DNA of 64,000 nucleotides from Candidatus Poribacteria bacterium (GTDB lineage Bacteria; Poribacteria; WGA-4E; WGA-3G). A program made the translations under genes and the position numbers. Positions 9,441-18,796 of the stretch are shown here, piece by piece. Within the stretch, counting starts at the first letter, position 1, and every line of letters starts with the position of its first letter. Where the stretch lies: contig JAJEGI010000064.1 of NCBI GenBank assembly GCA_022819945.1, forward strand, positions 1 through 64,000. The letters run 5' to 3'. The notes under the pieces are model-generated. The model worked only from the letters and a program-made list of their open reading frames with translations, ran no database searches and was not told the DNA's origin.

Positions 9441-12086
9441 ATGCAACACCTTTTTGAAAAGTTACGCGAAGACACACTCAACTGGTGCAATGAAGGATAC
9501 CCCTGCCCAGATTACCCACTCATTGGCGAGGTCCTACGCTATCAATTTGAAGGCGAACCCCCAGAACAAATTTCCCTCAAATATCTCCGTGAACCACAGT
9601 TCCAATCGTTGGAACTCTATTGGTTCCTGAGACTCGTTCAGAAAACGCCACATATTGTTGACCTCTACAAACACTATTACAGCGACGATAAACGAGATTT
9701 CTTTGAAGCATTCGGTATTCCAGTGGATCCAGCAGAACTCGAATGGATACCTAATGTTGATGCAGTCATTGAGCGGATAAAAAACGACTCCGAATTCGTT
9801 AGACAAAAGCGAATCGATCCCGTTCACGAGGCTGTCACGCTCCCGTATCCGAGTTATATTTTCGCGCTCGCGATGGGTACTGGTAAGACGGTTCTCATTG
9901 GCACTATTATCGCGACCGAATTCGCGATGGCACTCCGCTATCCTGATGCCGATTTTATGAAAAATGCACTCGTTTTTGCTCCCGGCACAACGATTATTGA
10001 AAGTCTCCGTGAAATCAGCGACATTCCTTTCGATCAGATTCTTCCCCCCAGTCTATATCGTGATTTTCTCGCCAACCTGAAAATCACCTACCCACAAGCA
10101 GGCGCGAAAGAAATTCAGGTTCAAAGCGAGAGTATCTACAACGTCATTGTTACAAACACTGAGAAAATTGCGCTTCGGGCAAACGTAAAAAAACGGAGCA
10201 ATCAGACGGAATTAGAATTTGAGGAAAAGAAGGAACAGGCGGAATTAGAAGCGAACCTCCGCCTCCAAAAGATTGCAAGTCTACCTAATTTAGGCGTCTT
10301 CTCAGACGAGGCACACCATACCTACGGTAATAGGATGGATAAAGAACTCAAAAGGGTACGCGGAACAGTTAACTACATCAAAGAGAAAAAAGGCGTGATT
10401 GCTGTTATCAATACCACTGGCACCCCTTATTACAAACGACAGATGCTTCGTGAGGTCGTCGCGTGGTATAGCCTCGGTGAAGGTATAAAAGACAACATCC
10501 TTAAAAGTCTCCGCCGCGGGGTTTTTGATTACGATATCGGAAGCGGTTCTGAAGAAGAGGTTATTGAGGACGTAATCGAACAGTTTTTTGAAAACTATCG
10601 AAACGTGACGTTACCCAACGGTGCAAAAGCAAAAATCGCTTTCTACTTCAAGACCCAAGAGCATTTGGAGACTTCACGATTGCATATTGAAAAGGCATTG
10701 ACAGAAATCAATGAAAGTCCTACGCAAATACTCGTCAATACACAAAAATCAAGTCAAACGGAGATTGACGAGTTTAACCGGCTGAACGATCCCGACAGCC
10801 AAAAGCGTGTCCTGCTGCTCATCGGTAAAGGTGTAGAGGGATGGAATTGTCCCAGTCTATTTGCTTGCGCACTAATCAAGGAACAGACAACGAGCAGTAA
10901 TTTTGTCCTGCAAGCCTCGACACGGTGCCTCCGTCAAGTGGAAGGCAATACTCACCGTGCAAAGATATTTTTGGATACAAAAAACAGATTAATCTTAGAT
11001 AAAGAGTTAGAAGAAAACTTCGGTACGACGCTCGGTAGGTTAAGCGGACATACCGCCGAAATCGAAGAGGTCGAAGTTCGTATTCGCAAAACAGAATTGC
11101 CGAAACTCGAAATTTCTCGGTTGGTGTCTCGCGTCGTCCGAGACGAAAATATCTCTACAGAGATCCAGTTGAATCTCCCTACCGACGTGCAGGAGCCACC
11201 GCCGATTATTCGCAACTTACTGACTCCGAATTTTACGCGAGGTGGAAGCACTTCCCCACTTACCGGTATTGAAGCGTCGGACCAAATTGAGGTAGCCAAC
11301 AGGACAACTGACTGCTACACATTGGCACGGCGTATTGGCGCAAAATACCACCTGCCGTTTATGGAGACACTCAAAGAACTCAAACGACTCTATCCAGAAG
11401 GTGAAATCCCACACGGACACCTCTACCCATTGTTTCAGCAGGTGGAAAGCCAATTACAAAATTACAAGGTGATTAAAGATGAGGTATCAGAGGTACTTGC
11501 CCTCATCCATACACACGACAATGAAGGAAATCTTCTCTTTGAAAAAGATACCAATGGTGACTATATCCACCGGTTACGGATACAAAAACGCAACGCTGAA
11601 CGGATGAGAGACGATAGATTGCTATTTAATGAAGATGACCTGCCTGATGAACACGATCTTAGTTTTCACTATACACCTTACAACTTTGATACCAAACCAG
11701 AGCGTCAGTTTTTTGAAGTCATCTTAGAAACCTTAAATACATCAATGGAGGATGTAGAGATATTTCTGTTTACCGGTGGCTTGACCGATCCTAAGAAAAC
11801 CGATTTCCATTTTGAATACCAAGGGGTTGATAGCAATTACCACCGCTATTTCCCAGATTTTGTGATTGTCAAGAATACCGGCGAGTTCTACATTGTTGAG
11901 ATAAAGTCTGAGAGAGACCGCATGAATCCAACAGTTGAGGCGAAAAGAAAGGCTGTTGAATGTTTGGAGGATTTACAATCCAATGCTCGCTTCAAGTATC
12001 ACATCATCTATACTGATGCGGAATTTATGAGAGAAAATGTCACCGAAATTAACACCGTCTTCGCATGGATTCAGAACAAAAAATGA
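9441..12086 (+). CDS. Type III restriction-modification system Res subunit (helicase-nuclease)
   Basis: An 881-residue SF2 helicase with a C-terminal endonuclease domain. Type III Res proteins move along or signal through DNA after ATP hydrolysis and cut when the Mod subunit has marked a site. Visible motifs are Walker A GTGKT (146-150), DEAHH (289-293), NTTGTPYY (motif III region), and the arginine-rich motif VI at QASTRCLRQVEG (from about 491). The C-terminal nuclease is D806-x13-E820-x-K822 within YFPDFVIV...FYIVEIKSE. The partner Mod gene lies about 1.9 kb downstream rather than immediately upstream, separated by three small unknown genes; the usual order is mod then res. All catalytic motifs look intact. 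Confidence 0.9.
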   Translation: MQHLFEKLREDTLNWCNEGYPCPDYPLIGEVLRYQFEGEPPEQISLKYLREPQFQSLELYWFLRLVQKTPHIVDLYKHYYSDDKRDFFEAFGIPVDPAELEWIPNVDAVIERIKNDSEFVRQKRIDPVHEAVTLPYPSYIFALAMGTGKTVLIGTIIATEFAMALRYPDADFMKNALVFAPGTTIIESLREISDIPFDQILPPSLYRDFLANLKITYPQAGAKEIQVQSESIYNVIVTNTEKIALRANVKKRSNQTELEFEEKKEQAELEANLRLQKIASLPNLGVFSDEAHHTYGNRMDKELKRVRGTVNYIKEKKGVIAVINTTGTPYYKRQMLREVVAWYSLGEGIKDNILKSLRRGVFDYDIGSGSEEEVIEDVIEQFFENYRNVTLPNGAKAKIAFYFKTQEHLETSRLHIEKALTEINESPTQILVNTQKSSQTEIDEFNRLNDPDSQKRVLLLIGKGVEGWNCPSLFACALIKEQTTSSNFVLQASTRCLRQVEGNTHRAKIFLDTKNRLILDKELEENFGTTLGRLSGHTAEIEEVEVRIRKTELPKLEISRLVSRVVRDENISTEIQLNLPTDVQEPPPIIRNLLTPNFTRGGSTSPLTGIEASDQIEVANRTTDCYTLARRIGAKYHLPFMETLKELKRLYPEGEIPHGHLYPLFQQVESQLQNYKVIKDEVSEVLALIHTHDNEGNLLFEKDTNGDYIHRLRIQKRNAERMRDDRLLFNEDDLPDEHDLSFHYTPYNFDTKPERQFFEVILETLNTSMEDVEIFLFTGGLTDPKKTDFHFEYQGVDSNYHRYFPDFVIVKNTGEFYIVEIKSERDRMNPTVEAKRKAVECLEDLQSNARFKYHIIYTDAEFMRENVTEINTVFAWIQNKK

Positions 12087-12136
12087 TCGTAGAATCTTTT
12101 TTAATGAATGCCCAAAGTCCTTGAAATGAGGTTACG

Positions 12137-12388
12137 ATGAACTATGAGATCAACTCCTTGCTACCCGATAAATCATTTTGGATGGCGACAGATCGTGAAC
12201 AACGAGAGGCTCTAAACTCCAAATACACAATCCTTTGTCCGCCTGTCCTGTTTACTGAAATTGCCAGACATGGGTTAAATCCGAACAACCTATGGCTCAA
12301 TTTGGAAAATATTATCGCGGTTCCCGATTGGTTGGAATTGGTAAAAATAGACTTGCTTATCGAATTTGAGCAAAAAAATTTGTCTTAA
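12137..12388 (+). CDS. Hypothetical 83-residue protein between Res and Mod
   Basis: A small protein with a plausible start (GAGGTTACG upstream of ATG). It begins 50 bases after the Res gene. The sequence has a hydrophobic centre (ILCPPVLFTEIARHGL) and a tail IIAVPDWLELVKIDLLIEF. This faintly recalls a fragment of a PIN-like protein, but no acidic active-site set is visible and I assign no function. It could be a remnant of a longer gene. Transcription is probably coupled to the Res gene. Confidence 0.5.
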   Translation: MNYEINSLLPDKSFWMATDREQREALNSKYTILCPPVLFTEIARHGLNPNNLWLNLENIIAVPDWLELVKIDLLIEFEQKNLS

Positions 12389-12494
12389 CTTTACGGAATT
12401 TCGGACCTAATTAGCGTTGGCACTTCAGATTATGGTAGAATAAAATGCAGAGGAATCTAACGGCAGAGACGTTTCCTGAGAAGGATACCCCATT

Positions 12495-13196
12495 ATGCGA
12501 ATAGATATTACTGGTTATGTTACAAAGACATACCAAAATTATCAGTTTACGATTAAGGTCACAAGCGATAGCGTTGAACGCCTACCACTTAGTAATCTTC
12601 AAGTTTCAAAAGAGGTAAGGATTTTCATAAGTCCTGACCATTATCCCTTTGATCAGCATAACGAATTTAGAAAGCTAACAGCGTGGGACGACCCGCGTAT
12701 AGAGGATATAAAAAAGAGTCATTCCCTTGGCAAGGCATTAAGAATGGGTGACCAAATAGAATGCTCTGTATTTATAGTTGAACCAGAAACCCGTAATGGC
12801 GTTCCAACCCATGCCATTAACCGAAACCGCCGGGACATTGAAACCTACGCAGATTTCCCTTTATGGTTATATCCGAATAACGGCAATTTTAGACGATCAG
12901 AGTCGGATTCCCGGAAGTCTCTAAAATTCCGAAAACAATGGCGTTATACGTGTATAAACAAGGAAAAATGTGGAAAAATAACGGGTTATACATATAAATA
13001 TCGTAGCAGTCGGTGGATAAACAAAAACCCTAAAATAACATTCCCAATACTATGGTGGTTACGGATTAAAACCACAGTCTCTAAACTATGGAAAAGGGAA
13101 AAACGACCAAAATTATCCAATCCCATTACTATAATCAGTATTGTGGTTACTACAATCAGTATTATAGTCACTCTATGGGCGTTATTCTTTAAATAA
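12495..13196 (+). CDS. Hypothetical membrane-anchored protein (C-terminal TM)
   Basis: A 233-residue protein of unknown family. The first ~110 residues look like a beta-rich soluble domain. A cysteine pair (YTCINKEKCGKITGY) and a strongly basic stretch follow. One hydrophobic segment sits at the extreme C-terminus (about 205-231, ITIISIVVTTISIIVTLWALFF), so the protein is probably tail-anchored with its soluble part in the cytoplasm. The gene is A+T-rich compared with the flanking housekeeping genes, consistent with acquisition. It sits between Res and Mod, which is unusual; a role in defence is only inference from position. Confidence 0.55.
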   Translation: MRIDITGYVTKTYQNYQFTIKVTSDSVERLPLSNLQVSKEVRIFISPDHYPFDQHNEFRKLTAWDDPRIEDIKKSHSLGKALRMGDQIECSVFIVEPETRNGVPTHAINRNRRDIETYADFPLWLYPNNGNFRRSESDSRKSLKFRKQWRYTCINKEKCGKITGYTYKYRSSRWINKNPKITFPILWWLRIKTTVSKLWKREKRPKLSNPITIISIVVTTISIIVTLWALFFK

Positions 13197-13234
13197 CCAT
13201 GATCTAAAACCGAAGCTACCTATTGCTAAATTAA

Positions 13235-13816
13235 ATGCCATATATACCTTATCCCTTTCCATTCTATGAATATCCATTACCTATTGCGATTTTGGCAAAG
13301 ATCACAAAAATTGTAAGTGACCCTATAGCTCTATTTACGGCACTCGCTGCTATGGCTGCTATTGTTGCTGCTATGGCTGCCGTGAATGCGAATAAACCAA
13401 ACAGTAGAGAGAAAACGGACATTCTTAAATGTGAGATATTAAATTTTATACAAACTCCTATAGGTCTTCAAGTGTGGGTTAGATATGCTGCATTGGGTAA
13501 AACGACTCCCAACGGTATGGCTGAACTATTAGATATAGAACGAAGCAAACAGATATTCCCTAACATTCTTAGAAAAGGGATATTCAGAAAGATTTTAAAA
13601 AGTCGTAAGTATTCAAAATATAAATGGCGAGTCTATATCATTGCTGCTATGAGTGAATTGCAAAAAGAAGGATACGAAAATGTTGGAATAGGAACAGCTT
13701 CTATTACGCCAGCAGATATTAGCCAGTGGAGTTATGAACAGAGTGTCGCAACGCTTTCCGCTTTAGGCATACCTCAAGAGGAAATAGATAAATACCTAAA
13801 ATACAATGAGTTCTGA
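13235..13816 (+). CDS. Hypothetical membrane protein (N-terminal TM)
   Basis: A 193-residue protein of unknown family. It starts with a proline- and aromatic-rich stretch, followed by an alanine-rich membrane helix (about residues 31-51). A soluble domain of ~140 residues rich in Lys and Ile then follows. It lies 38 bases after the other membrane-anchored unknown on the same strand, so the two may work together. No catalytic motif is visible. Base composition is A+T-rich like its upstream neighbour. Confidence 0.5.
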   Translation: MPYIPYPFPFYEYPLPIAILAKITKIVSDPIALFTALAAMAAIVAAMAAVNANKPNSREKTDILKCEILNFIQTPIGLQVWVRYAALGKTTPNGMAELLDIERSKQIFPNILRKGIFRKILKSRKYSKYKWRVYIIAAMSELQKEGYENVGIGTASITPADISQWSYEQSVATLSALGIPQEEIDKYLKYNEF

Positions 13817-14008
13817 TATGAAAAATGATAAACTGGACGGCACGTAGAAAACTTTTATTGTCGCCTCAACCGAGGAGTCGGTCGAAAGATCCGGGTATGC
13901 CTGCATACTACGCCTGCGTCCAATCTGAGGATATCAGAAAGTTGATGTTACCAGTGTAGCAAGTTGATTTGCGAGTTACCGCTAAACAAATTTGAGAAGG
14001 GAAACACA

Positions 14009-15865
14009 ATGAAAATCACCCCCGTTAAAGGCAGACCCATGCTTCACTGGGTCGGCAAACGCACAATTGACACCGTAAACGCCTACCCCGCACAATTGGT
14101 GGAAATCTACAACGTTGAAAACCCAGAAAAAGAGCCGATCTACGATAGATTTAAGGACGGTCCCAATCTTGTATTTCACGGTGATAACAAAGAGATTCTC
14201 TCCACACTGCTCGTGCAAGGTTTTCGTGGTAAGATAGACCTCATCTATATAGATCCACCTTTTGCGAGCGGCGCAGACTATGTGCGAAAGGTGAAACTAC
14301 GCGGAAAAAAAGAAAATTTAGAGGCTGAAGGACACTCTGTTATTGAGCAAACGCAGTACACCGACATTTGGGCAAACGATAACTACCTCCAATTCATGTA
14401 TGAAAGACTTAGCTTGATGCGCGAACTCTTGAGCGAAAAAGGAAGTTTATACCTGCATTGCGACTGGCGGATGAATAGTTATCTTCACCTTGCAATGGAT
14501 GAAATTTTTGGGAAGAGTAATTTTCTGAACCTTGTGACATGGCGGCGACAAATTGTCCGCGGAATGAAAACACATGCCGAGTTCATGCCGTTTAGTTCGG
14601 ATTATATTTATCTCTATGCAAAAGACAAGGACAACGCAATTTGGAACAAAATCGAAAAAGTTAATGCCATCTCATTGGAAGAGGCCGAACGAAAATACAA
14701 AAAAGATGATAAAGATTTCTTCGCAACTTCCGACCCAGGAACATACTCTGACGAGAGCATCATTAAACTCTATGAAGAAGGACGCATTTATGTCACACGC
14801 GGTGGAAAACTTTTGATTAAAGATGGCAAGGTGTCGGTAACAGCAGGTAAAATCAGGATCAAGTATCACCGAGAAACTGTTGGTGATAAAGTTCTTGAGA
14901 AAACAGTTGTTGATAATATATGGGATGATATTCCTGGGTTAGGTGTTAATCCGAACGAATATCTTGATTATCCAACTCAAAAGCCCGAACCATTTCTTGA
15001 ACGTATCATTGAAGCATCAAGCAATAAAAATTCTATCGTCCTCGACTGTTTTGTGGGAAGTGGCACTACAGCTGCCGCCGCTGAAAAACTTGGTAGACGC
15101 TGGATTGCCGCAGACCTCAACAAGGGTGCAATCCAAACGACGATGAAACGGATACAGACCTGTATTGACAAACCACTCGGAATTGCACACTACCGCGTCA
15201 ATAACTACGACTTCCAAGCGGAGCATGAACTCAAAGAAATTGTCGTCTCTAAATACGGTGTGGACACTGATCGGAAAGCTGGATTTTTTGATGGTACACT
15301 AAACGGAACCCTTGTCAAAATTGCTGACCTGACGAAACCGCTCACCCGCTTAGATATCCAACTCATTAAAGATGAACTCCAAAACCGTCCGGACGAGACG
15401 CGCGACATTACGGTACTCTGCAATGGAAGCGAGGTCGGAATCCAAGAAGAGCTTGACACGGAGAACCAACGCCGTCCGATCAACAAAATCATTGTGCAGG
15501 ATATTCAACGCGATGGGGTCACTACCTACTCACCTGCCGAAGTAGAAGTTGATTTCAAAAAGGAGGGACAGAACGTCAAGATTACGATTGTAGATTATAT
15601 AAGTCCGACCATCTTAGCACGTTTAGAAATAGACCGTACAGAACTTTTTGATGTACATATTGACGATTTCCGCGCACAGATTGATTGTGTCCTGATTGAT
15701 ACTGACTACACTGGAGAGCATTTCACAATCGTTGAGAGCGATGTTCCAAAGAAAAAGACCGATTTCGTTGAGCGAGAATACACAGTAGAGCTGCCGCATC
15801 CTGATGCCCGCGTCGCTGTGAAAATTATTGATATGCTTGGTGAGGAAACGATTGTTGTGGAATAA
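14009..15865 (+). CDS. Type III restriction-modification Mod subunit (DNA methyltransferase)
   Basis: A 618-residue beta-class amino-methyltransferase, probably adenine-N6, that both recognises and methylates DNA. Catalytic motif IV DPPF is at 82-85. The SAM-binding motif DCFVGSGTT (346-354) comes later, followed by [13 protein letters not shown], the motif order of the beta class. Between them lies the target-recognition region; the ~230-residue C-terminal extension is typical of Mod subunits. The start is set at 14009 because GAGAAGGG lies just upstream; a longer frame from a TTG at 13964 has no such site. It is the likely partner of the Res gene ending at 12086. Confidence 0.9.
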   Translation: MKITPVKGRPMLHWVGKRTIDTVNAYPAQLVEIYNVENPEKEPIYDRFKDGPNLVFHGDNKEILSTLLVQGFRGKIDLIYIDPPFASGADYVRKVKLRGKKENLEAEGHSVIEQTQYTDIWANDNYLQFMYERLSLMRELLSEKGSLYLHCDWRMNSYLHLAMDEIFGKSNFLNLVTWRRQIVRGMKTHAEFMPFSSDYIYLYAKDKDNAIWNKIEKVNAISLEEAERKYKKDDKDFFATSDPGTYSDESIIKLYEEGRIYVTRGGKLLIKDGKVSVTAGKIRIKYHRETVGDKVLEKTVVDNIWDDIPGLGVNPNEYLDYPTQKPEPFLERIIEASSNKNSIVLDCFVGSGTTAAAAEKLGRRWIAADLNKGAIQTTMKRIQTCIDKPLGIAHYRVNNYDFQAEHELKEIVVSKYGVDTDRKAGFFDGTLNGTLVKIADLTKPLTRLDIQLIKDELQNRPDETRDITVLCNGSEVGIQEELDTENQRRPINKIIVQDIQRDGVTTYSPAEVEVDFKKEGQNVKITIVDYISPTILARLEIDRTELFDVHIDDFRAQIDCVLIDTDYTGEHFTIVESDVPKKKTDFVEREYTVELPHPDARVAVKIIDMLGEETIVVE

Positions 15866-15950
15866 TACCAAGGTCTCTTGAGATGAAGAAAATTCACATT
15901 CAAGTTGACATCATTGGATACCTGTAAGGAAGCATAATCGAGCGATCACA

Positions 15951-17246
15951 ATGAAAAAAATAAGTCGTATCACAACGCTGAGTGGTTTTCTACAATGGGC
16001 AGAATATCCCTCCCCATACGGAGGACAATATCATGTCTTTCGAGGTGTTTCCTATGAAAAATACTTGATAGAAGCGTCTACCTACCGACGCCGAGAGTAT
16101 GAAAGGTACTCCCAAGAACACGAAATGCAACAAATAGGGGACTCTGTCAACAAAGCCGAAAAACCCAAGAGGCTCCTCGAAATCAACGAAGAGATGATAA
16201 AAGATGCACGTAGTCAGGGACATGGCGTAAAAAATGGAATCCTTCTATCGGATTTAGATTTACTTGCAGAACTCCAGCATTATGGGGCAGCCACATGTCT
16301 GATAGATTTCACTTACAATGCTGCTGTTGCACTTTGGTTTGCCTGTCAGGAAAGCTCTAAAGGGAGTGTAAATGGTAAAGTCGTTGCTGTGGATCTATCT
16401 AAATCCAAAAAGGTTCACTACGACTTGGCAAAAAAGGGTATTCATGATTTTTTCATACAAGTTGAGGACAATAGATATCCACTTTATCATTGGCGACCTG
16501 AAAACCAGAACCCTCGTATTATGGCACAGCAATCTATCTTTATACTTGGTGGTGCGGCAATTGAGATAGTAGGAGAATGCATAATTCCAAAGGACAGCAA
16601 GCAAGACCTCCTGATTTCTCTCCAGAAATCATTGGGTATAACAGAATCAACTTTATTCCCTGATTTTGAAGGCTTTGCCAGGCAACGGGCCCATAACAAA
16701 ATATATACGCCTTCTGATGCTCGTGACTATATACATCACTATGTCACGGCATTGTTTAACAATAGGATAGATGATGCAATTGCTTACTGTACTGAAGGCA
16801 TATCATTAAAACCACGTAACCGCCATCTTGCTATTCTTTACTCTTGTCGTGCCGAGGCTTACACTCGGAAAGGCAAGTTTGACTTTGCTATTGAAGACTA
16901 TAACAATTCGATAGAATTGGAAAGATCAATAGATGGTCCCCATCTAATCTTTTTATATCGCGCTCGCGGTCAACTTTATGAAAATAAAGGCGAGTACGAC
17001 CTTGCTATCAAAGACTATAGCGAAATAATAGAACTAGCCTCTGATGATTTAGGGAGTTGGAAGGCGGCTGCTTACTTAAATCGGGGGCGTATGAAAAAAC
17101 ATCTAAATCGTATTAGCGAGGCAGAACATGATTTTAAAGAGGCTTTAATGTTGGCTGAGCCGGATAATGACACGGACCTAAGAGACAAAATTGAAGATCA
17201 GTTACGTTCACTGCAGAAACAGTCAAATAGTGCAGAGAAGATATAG
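15951..17246 (+). CDS. FRG domain protein with C-terminal TPR repeats
   Basis: A 431-residue protein. The N-terminal half is an FRG domain: the name-giving Phe30-Arg31-Gly32 in YHVFRG, then LLAELQHYGAATCLIDFTYNAAVALWFAC in the 104-132 region, written here only to mark the family's conserved His, Thr and Asp. The C-terminal half (about 240-425) carries TPR-like helical pairs, for example AYTRKGKFDFAIEDYNNSI. The activity of FRG domains is not established to my knowledge; they are often encoded near restriction and phage-defence genes. It begins 85 bases after the Mod gene on the same strand, so it may be an accessory effector of this island. No membrane segment is visible. Confidence 0.8.
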   Translation: MKKISRITTLSGFLQWAEYPSPYGGQYHVFRGVSYEKYLIEASTYRRREYERYSQEHEMQQIGDSVNKAEKPKRLLEINEEMIKDARSQGHGVKNGILLSDLDLLAELQHYGAATCLIDFTYNAAVALWFACQESSKGSVNGKVVAVDLSKSKKVHYDLAKKGIHDFFIQVEDNRYPLYHWRPENQNPRIMAQQSIFILGGAAIEIVGECIIPKDSKQDLLISLQKSLGITESTLFPDFEGFARQRAHNKIYTPSDARDYIHHYVTALFNNRIDDAIAYCTEGISLKPRNRHLAILYSCRAEAYTRKGKFDFAIEDYNNSIELERSIDGPHLIFLYRARGQLYENKGEYDLAIKDYSEIIELASDDLGSWKAAAYLNRGRMKKHLNRISEAEHDFKEALMLAEPDNDTDLRDKIEDQLRSLQKQSNSAEKI

Positions 17247-17297
17247 TATCGTAGTCTTACGCCGTGGGCTATCCAACCTATAAGAGGAAAATTCTAA

Positions 17298-17759
17298 ATG
17301 AACTGGAAACCTGAACAACTTTTAGATGATTTCTTAATTGCAGCAAAAAGCGGAAAAATTGAAATTCCGCCGAATACTATTTGTATTGAAAAACTACTGA
17401 TGCCCCACCAAAAACCGAATTTACCAGCGGGGAAAATGGCAGTATATGTGTTCTCGACAGAAACGTGTGTCCTCAAGGTAGGCAAAGTTAACACAGGGTC
17501 TGGGCCCCGATATAAATACCAACACTATAGGCACAAAGGGAACAATAGTACTTTAGCGAAGTCACTTTTAGCAGATAAAAACGCTTGTCACAGTTACAAA
17601 CTAAATGAAGATAATGTATCTGATTGGATTCTGGAAAACACGGATAGAGTAAATTTCCTTGTTGATGCGGAAGTTGACGAATTTGTGCTCAGTCTATTAG
17701 AAGCGTTTCTTCAGGTCAGGTTGCAACCGATTTATGAAGGGCGCACTAACCAACCTTAA
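17298..17759 (+). CDS. Small protein, possibly GIY-YIG nuclease-like
   Basis: A 153-residue protein. The segment AVYVFSTETCVLKVGKVN resembles the first two strands of a GIY-YIG domain (AVY in place of GIY, KVGK in place of YIG). It is followed by an Arg-Tyr helix (GPRYKYQHYRHKG) and, near the end, Glu in LLEAFLQVRLQPIYEG, which could be the metal-binding glutamate of that fold. The match is by pattern only and the key Tyr and Gly are not all conserved, so activity is uncertain. It lies just downstream of the FRG-TPR gene and directly before a truncated toxin remnant, at what looks like an island boundary. Confidence 0.45.
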   Translation: MNWKPEQLLDDFLIAAKSGKIEIPPNTICIEKLLMPHQKPNLPAGKMAVYVFSTETCVLKVGKVNTGSGPRYKYQHYRHKGNNSTLAKSLLADKNACHSYKLNEDNVSDWILENTDRVNFLVDAEVDEFVLSLLEAFLQVRLQPIYEGRTNQP

Positions 17760-17785
17760 CACAAATCGCGAGCCAAACGAACATA

Positions 17786-17896
17786 TTCCTACGCATTGTT
17801 ATCTTGCTTTGGGGTGGGACGAAAGGCACACAACAGCGGGATATTGATAGAGCACAAAACTATTGGAACGATTTCTTAGAACACATGAAGGATTAA
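17786..17896 (+). pseudogene. 5'-truncated HigB-like (RelE/ParE superfamily) toxin remnant
   Basis: In the frame ending with TAA at 17894-17896, the bases encode VILLWGGTKGTQQRDIDRAQ followed by NYWNDFLEHMKD. This matches the C-terminal third of phage-derived HigB-like toxins (IVLLxGGxKxxQxxDIxxA). No start codon or N-terminal two thirds precede it; the upstream bases belong to the GIY-YIG-like gene. The antitoxin gene starts five bases later, the normal operon spacing. The toxin was probably beheaded by a recombination event that brought in the upstream genes. Confidence 0.7.
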
Positions 17897-17901
17897 TCAC
17901 A

Positions 17902-18210
17902 ATGAATACAGAGATTAAACTTCAACATTGCACAATAAGGTTTAAAGACTATCTTCTTAAAGATCTCGCCGAACCGGAATTTGCGAAAGGTTATCTGGAA
18001 GCTGCACTCCAAGACTTCGATAAAGAGGGCAATATTGAATTATTATTGCTCTGTATGAAAGATATTGTAGAAGCACAAGGCGGCATTGACACACTCGTCA
18101 GATGGACAAATCTCAGTCCGCAGGCTCTTACCTATCTCCTTAATGCCAAACACCCATTGCAACTGGATAAAGTGCTGGACATTCTCTCAAAGTTAAAAAA
18201 CTCTTTGTAA
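17902..18210 (+). CDS. HigA-like HTH antitoxin (addiction-module antidote, COG3636 type)
   Basis: A 102-residue antitoxin. Features are FKDYLLKDLAEPEFAKGYLE at the N-terminus, then a helix-turn-helix (AQGGIDTLVRWTNLSPQALTYLL) and the closing LDKVLDILSKL. Such proteins bind and neutralise a HigB-like toxin and repress their operon. The start is placed at 17902, five bases after the toxin remnant; a longer frame from 17863 would overlap the toxin tail. Its cognate toxin is truncated, so the antitoxin is now an orphan that could still act as a repressor or give anti-addiction protection. Confidence 0.85.
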   Translation: MNTEIKLQHCTIRFKDYLLKDLAEPEFAKGYLEAALQDFDKEGNIELLLLCMKDIVEAQGGIDTLVRWTNLSPQALTYLLNAKHPLQLDKVLDILSKLKNSL

Positions 18211-18701
18211 ATTAAATTTTCGTAAATTTTGTGTTATACAATGCAATGATATTTGATGTCTGAAAATTTCATAGCAACCCACCTAAAGCTATGCTAATAC
18301 CATATTACGCGCGCCAAACCTCACACACATATTTCCAGAAACCTTCGAGAATTTCAATGACCACTAGGCATCCTTGACTCGCGAAATTTTCATGGCAAAT
18401 TTCATAGCAGCTTTCACAGCAACCTTTGATAAAATTGCCTAAAACCCAATCGTGGTAAGAGATTATAGCCTTTCGGGAAACATATCGAATCTACAGTTTG
18501 CTATGAAAACTGTGAAACGCGTCGGTCTTAAAAACGCATCTATAATCCTGAAAATCCTCGAATCCTGCAAATCCTGATTCAGACAACTGATACCATTTCT
18601 AAAAGTTTATATTGCATTATTAACCGCACCTACCAGACCTGGGGATGCGAAATTGGCCTAAAAAAACCGAAAACTAAATCGTTCTGAAACCCACTAAAAA
18701 T
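18211..18701. other. Intergenic region with TTTCATAGCA-type motifs
   Basis: No gene is supported. The motif TTTCATAGCA or a close variant occurs near 18267, 18388, 18400 and 18411 and in inverted form at 18499-18508. A short low-complexity run around 18540-18590 repeats AATCCTG. The end of the region (18637-18685) resembles a degraded copy of the dispersed intergenic repeat (ACTAAATCGT). Confidence 0.45.
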
Positions 18702-18730
18702 TTGCACTTTTTCGTTTGACATGTTATAGT
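18702..18730 (+). promoter_or_regulatory. Putative sigma70-type promoter for the RhaD-like gene
   Basis: TTGCAC (18702-18707) and TATAGT (18725-18730) are 17 bases apart, each one or two changes from consensus. Transcription would start near 18737, about 60 bases before the chosen GTG start. This also argues against the upstream TTG start at 18716. Confidence 0.55.
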
Positions 18731-18796
18731 TACAGTAAAGAAAAGAAATCACGCTGGAAATTGAGTTGTAATTCTAATCCAGGAGTCAAATCGCGA

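Noticed and set aside
13817-14008. Possible small RNA between the membrane protein and Mod genes
   Set aside because: Short hairpins exist but no promoter-terminator pair is convincing.
18716-18796. Upstream TTG start for the RhaD-like gene
   Set aside because: Overlaps the probable promoter and has no ribosome binding site; the GTG at 18797 has AGGAG.
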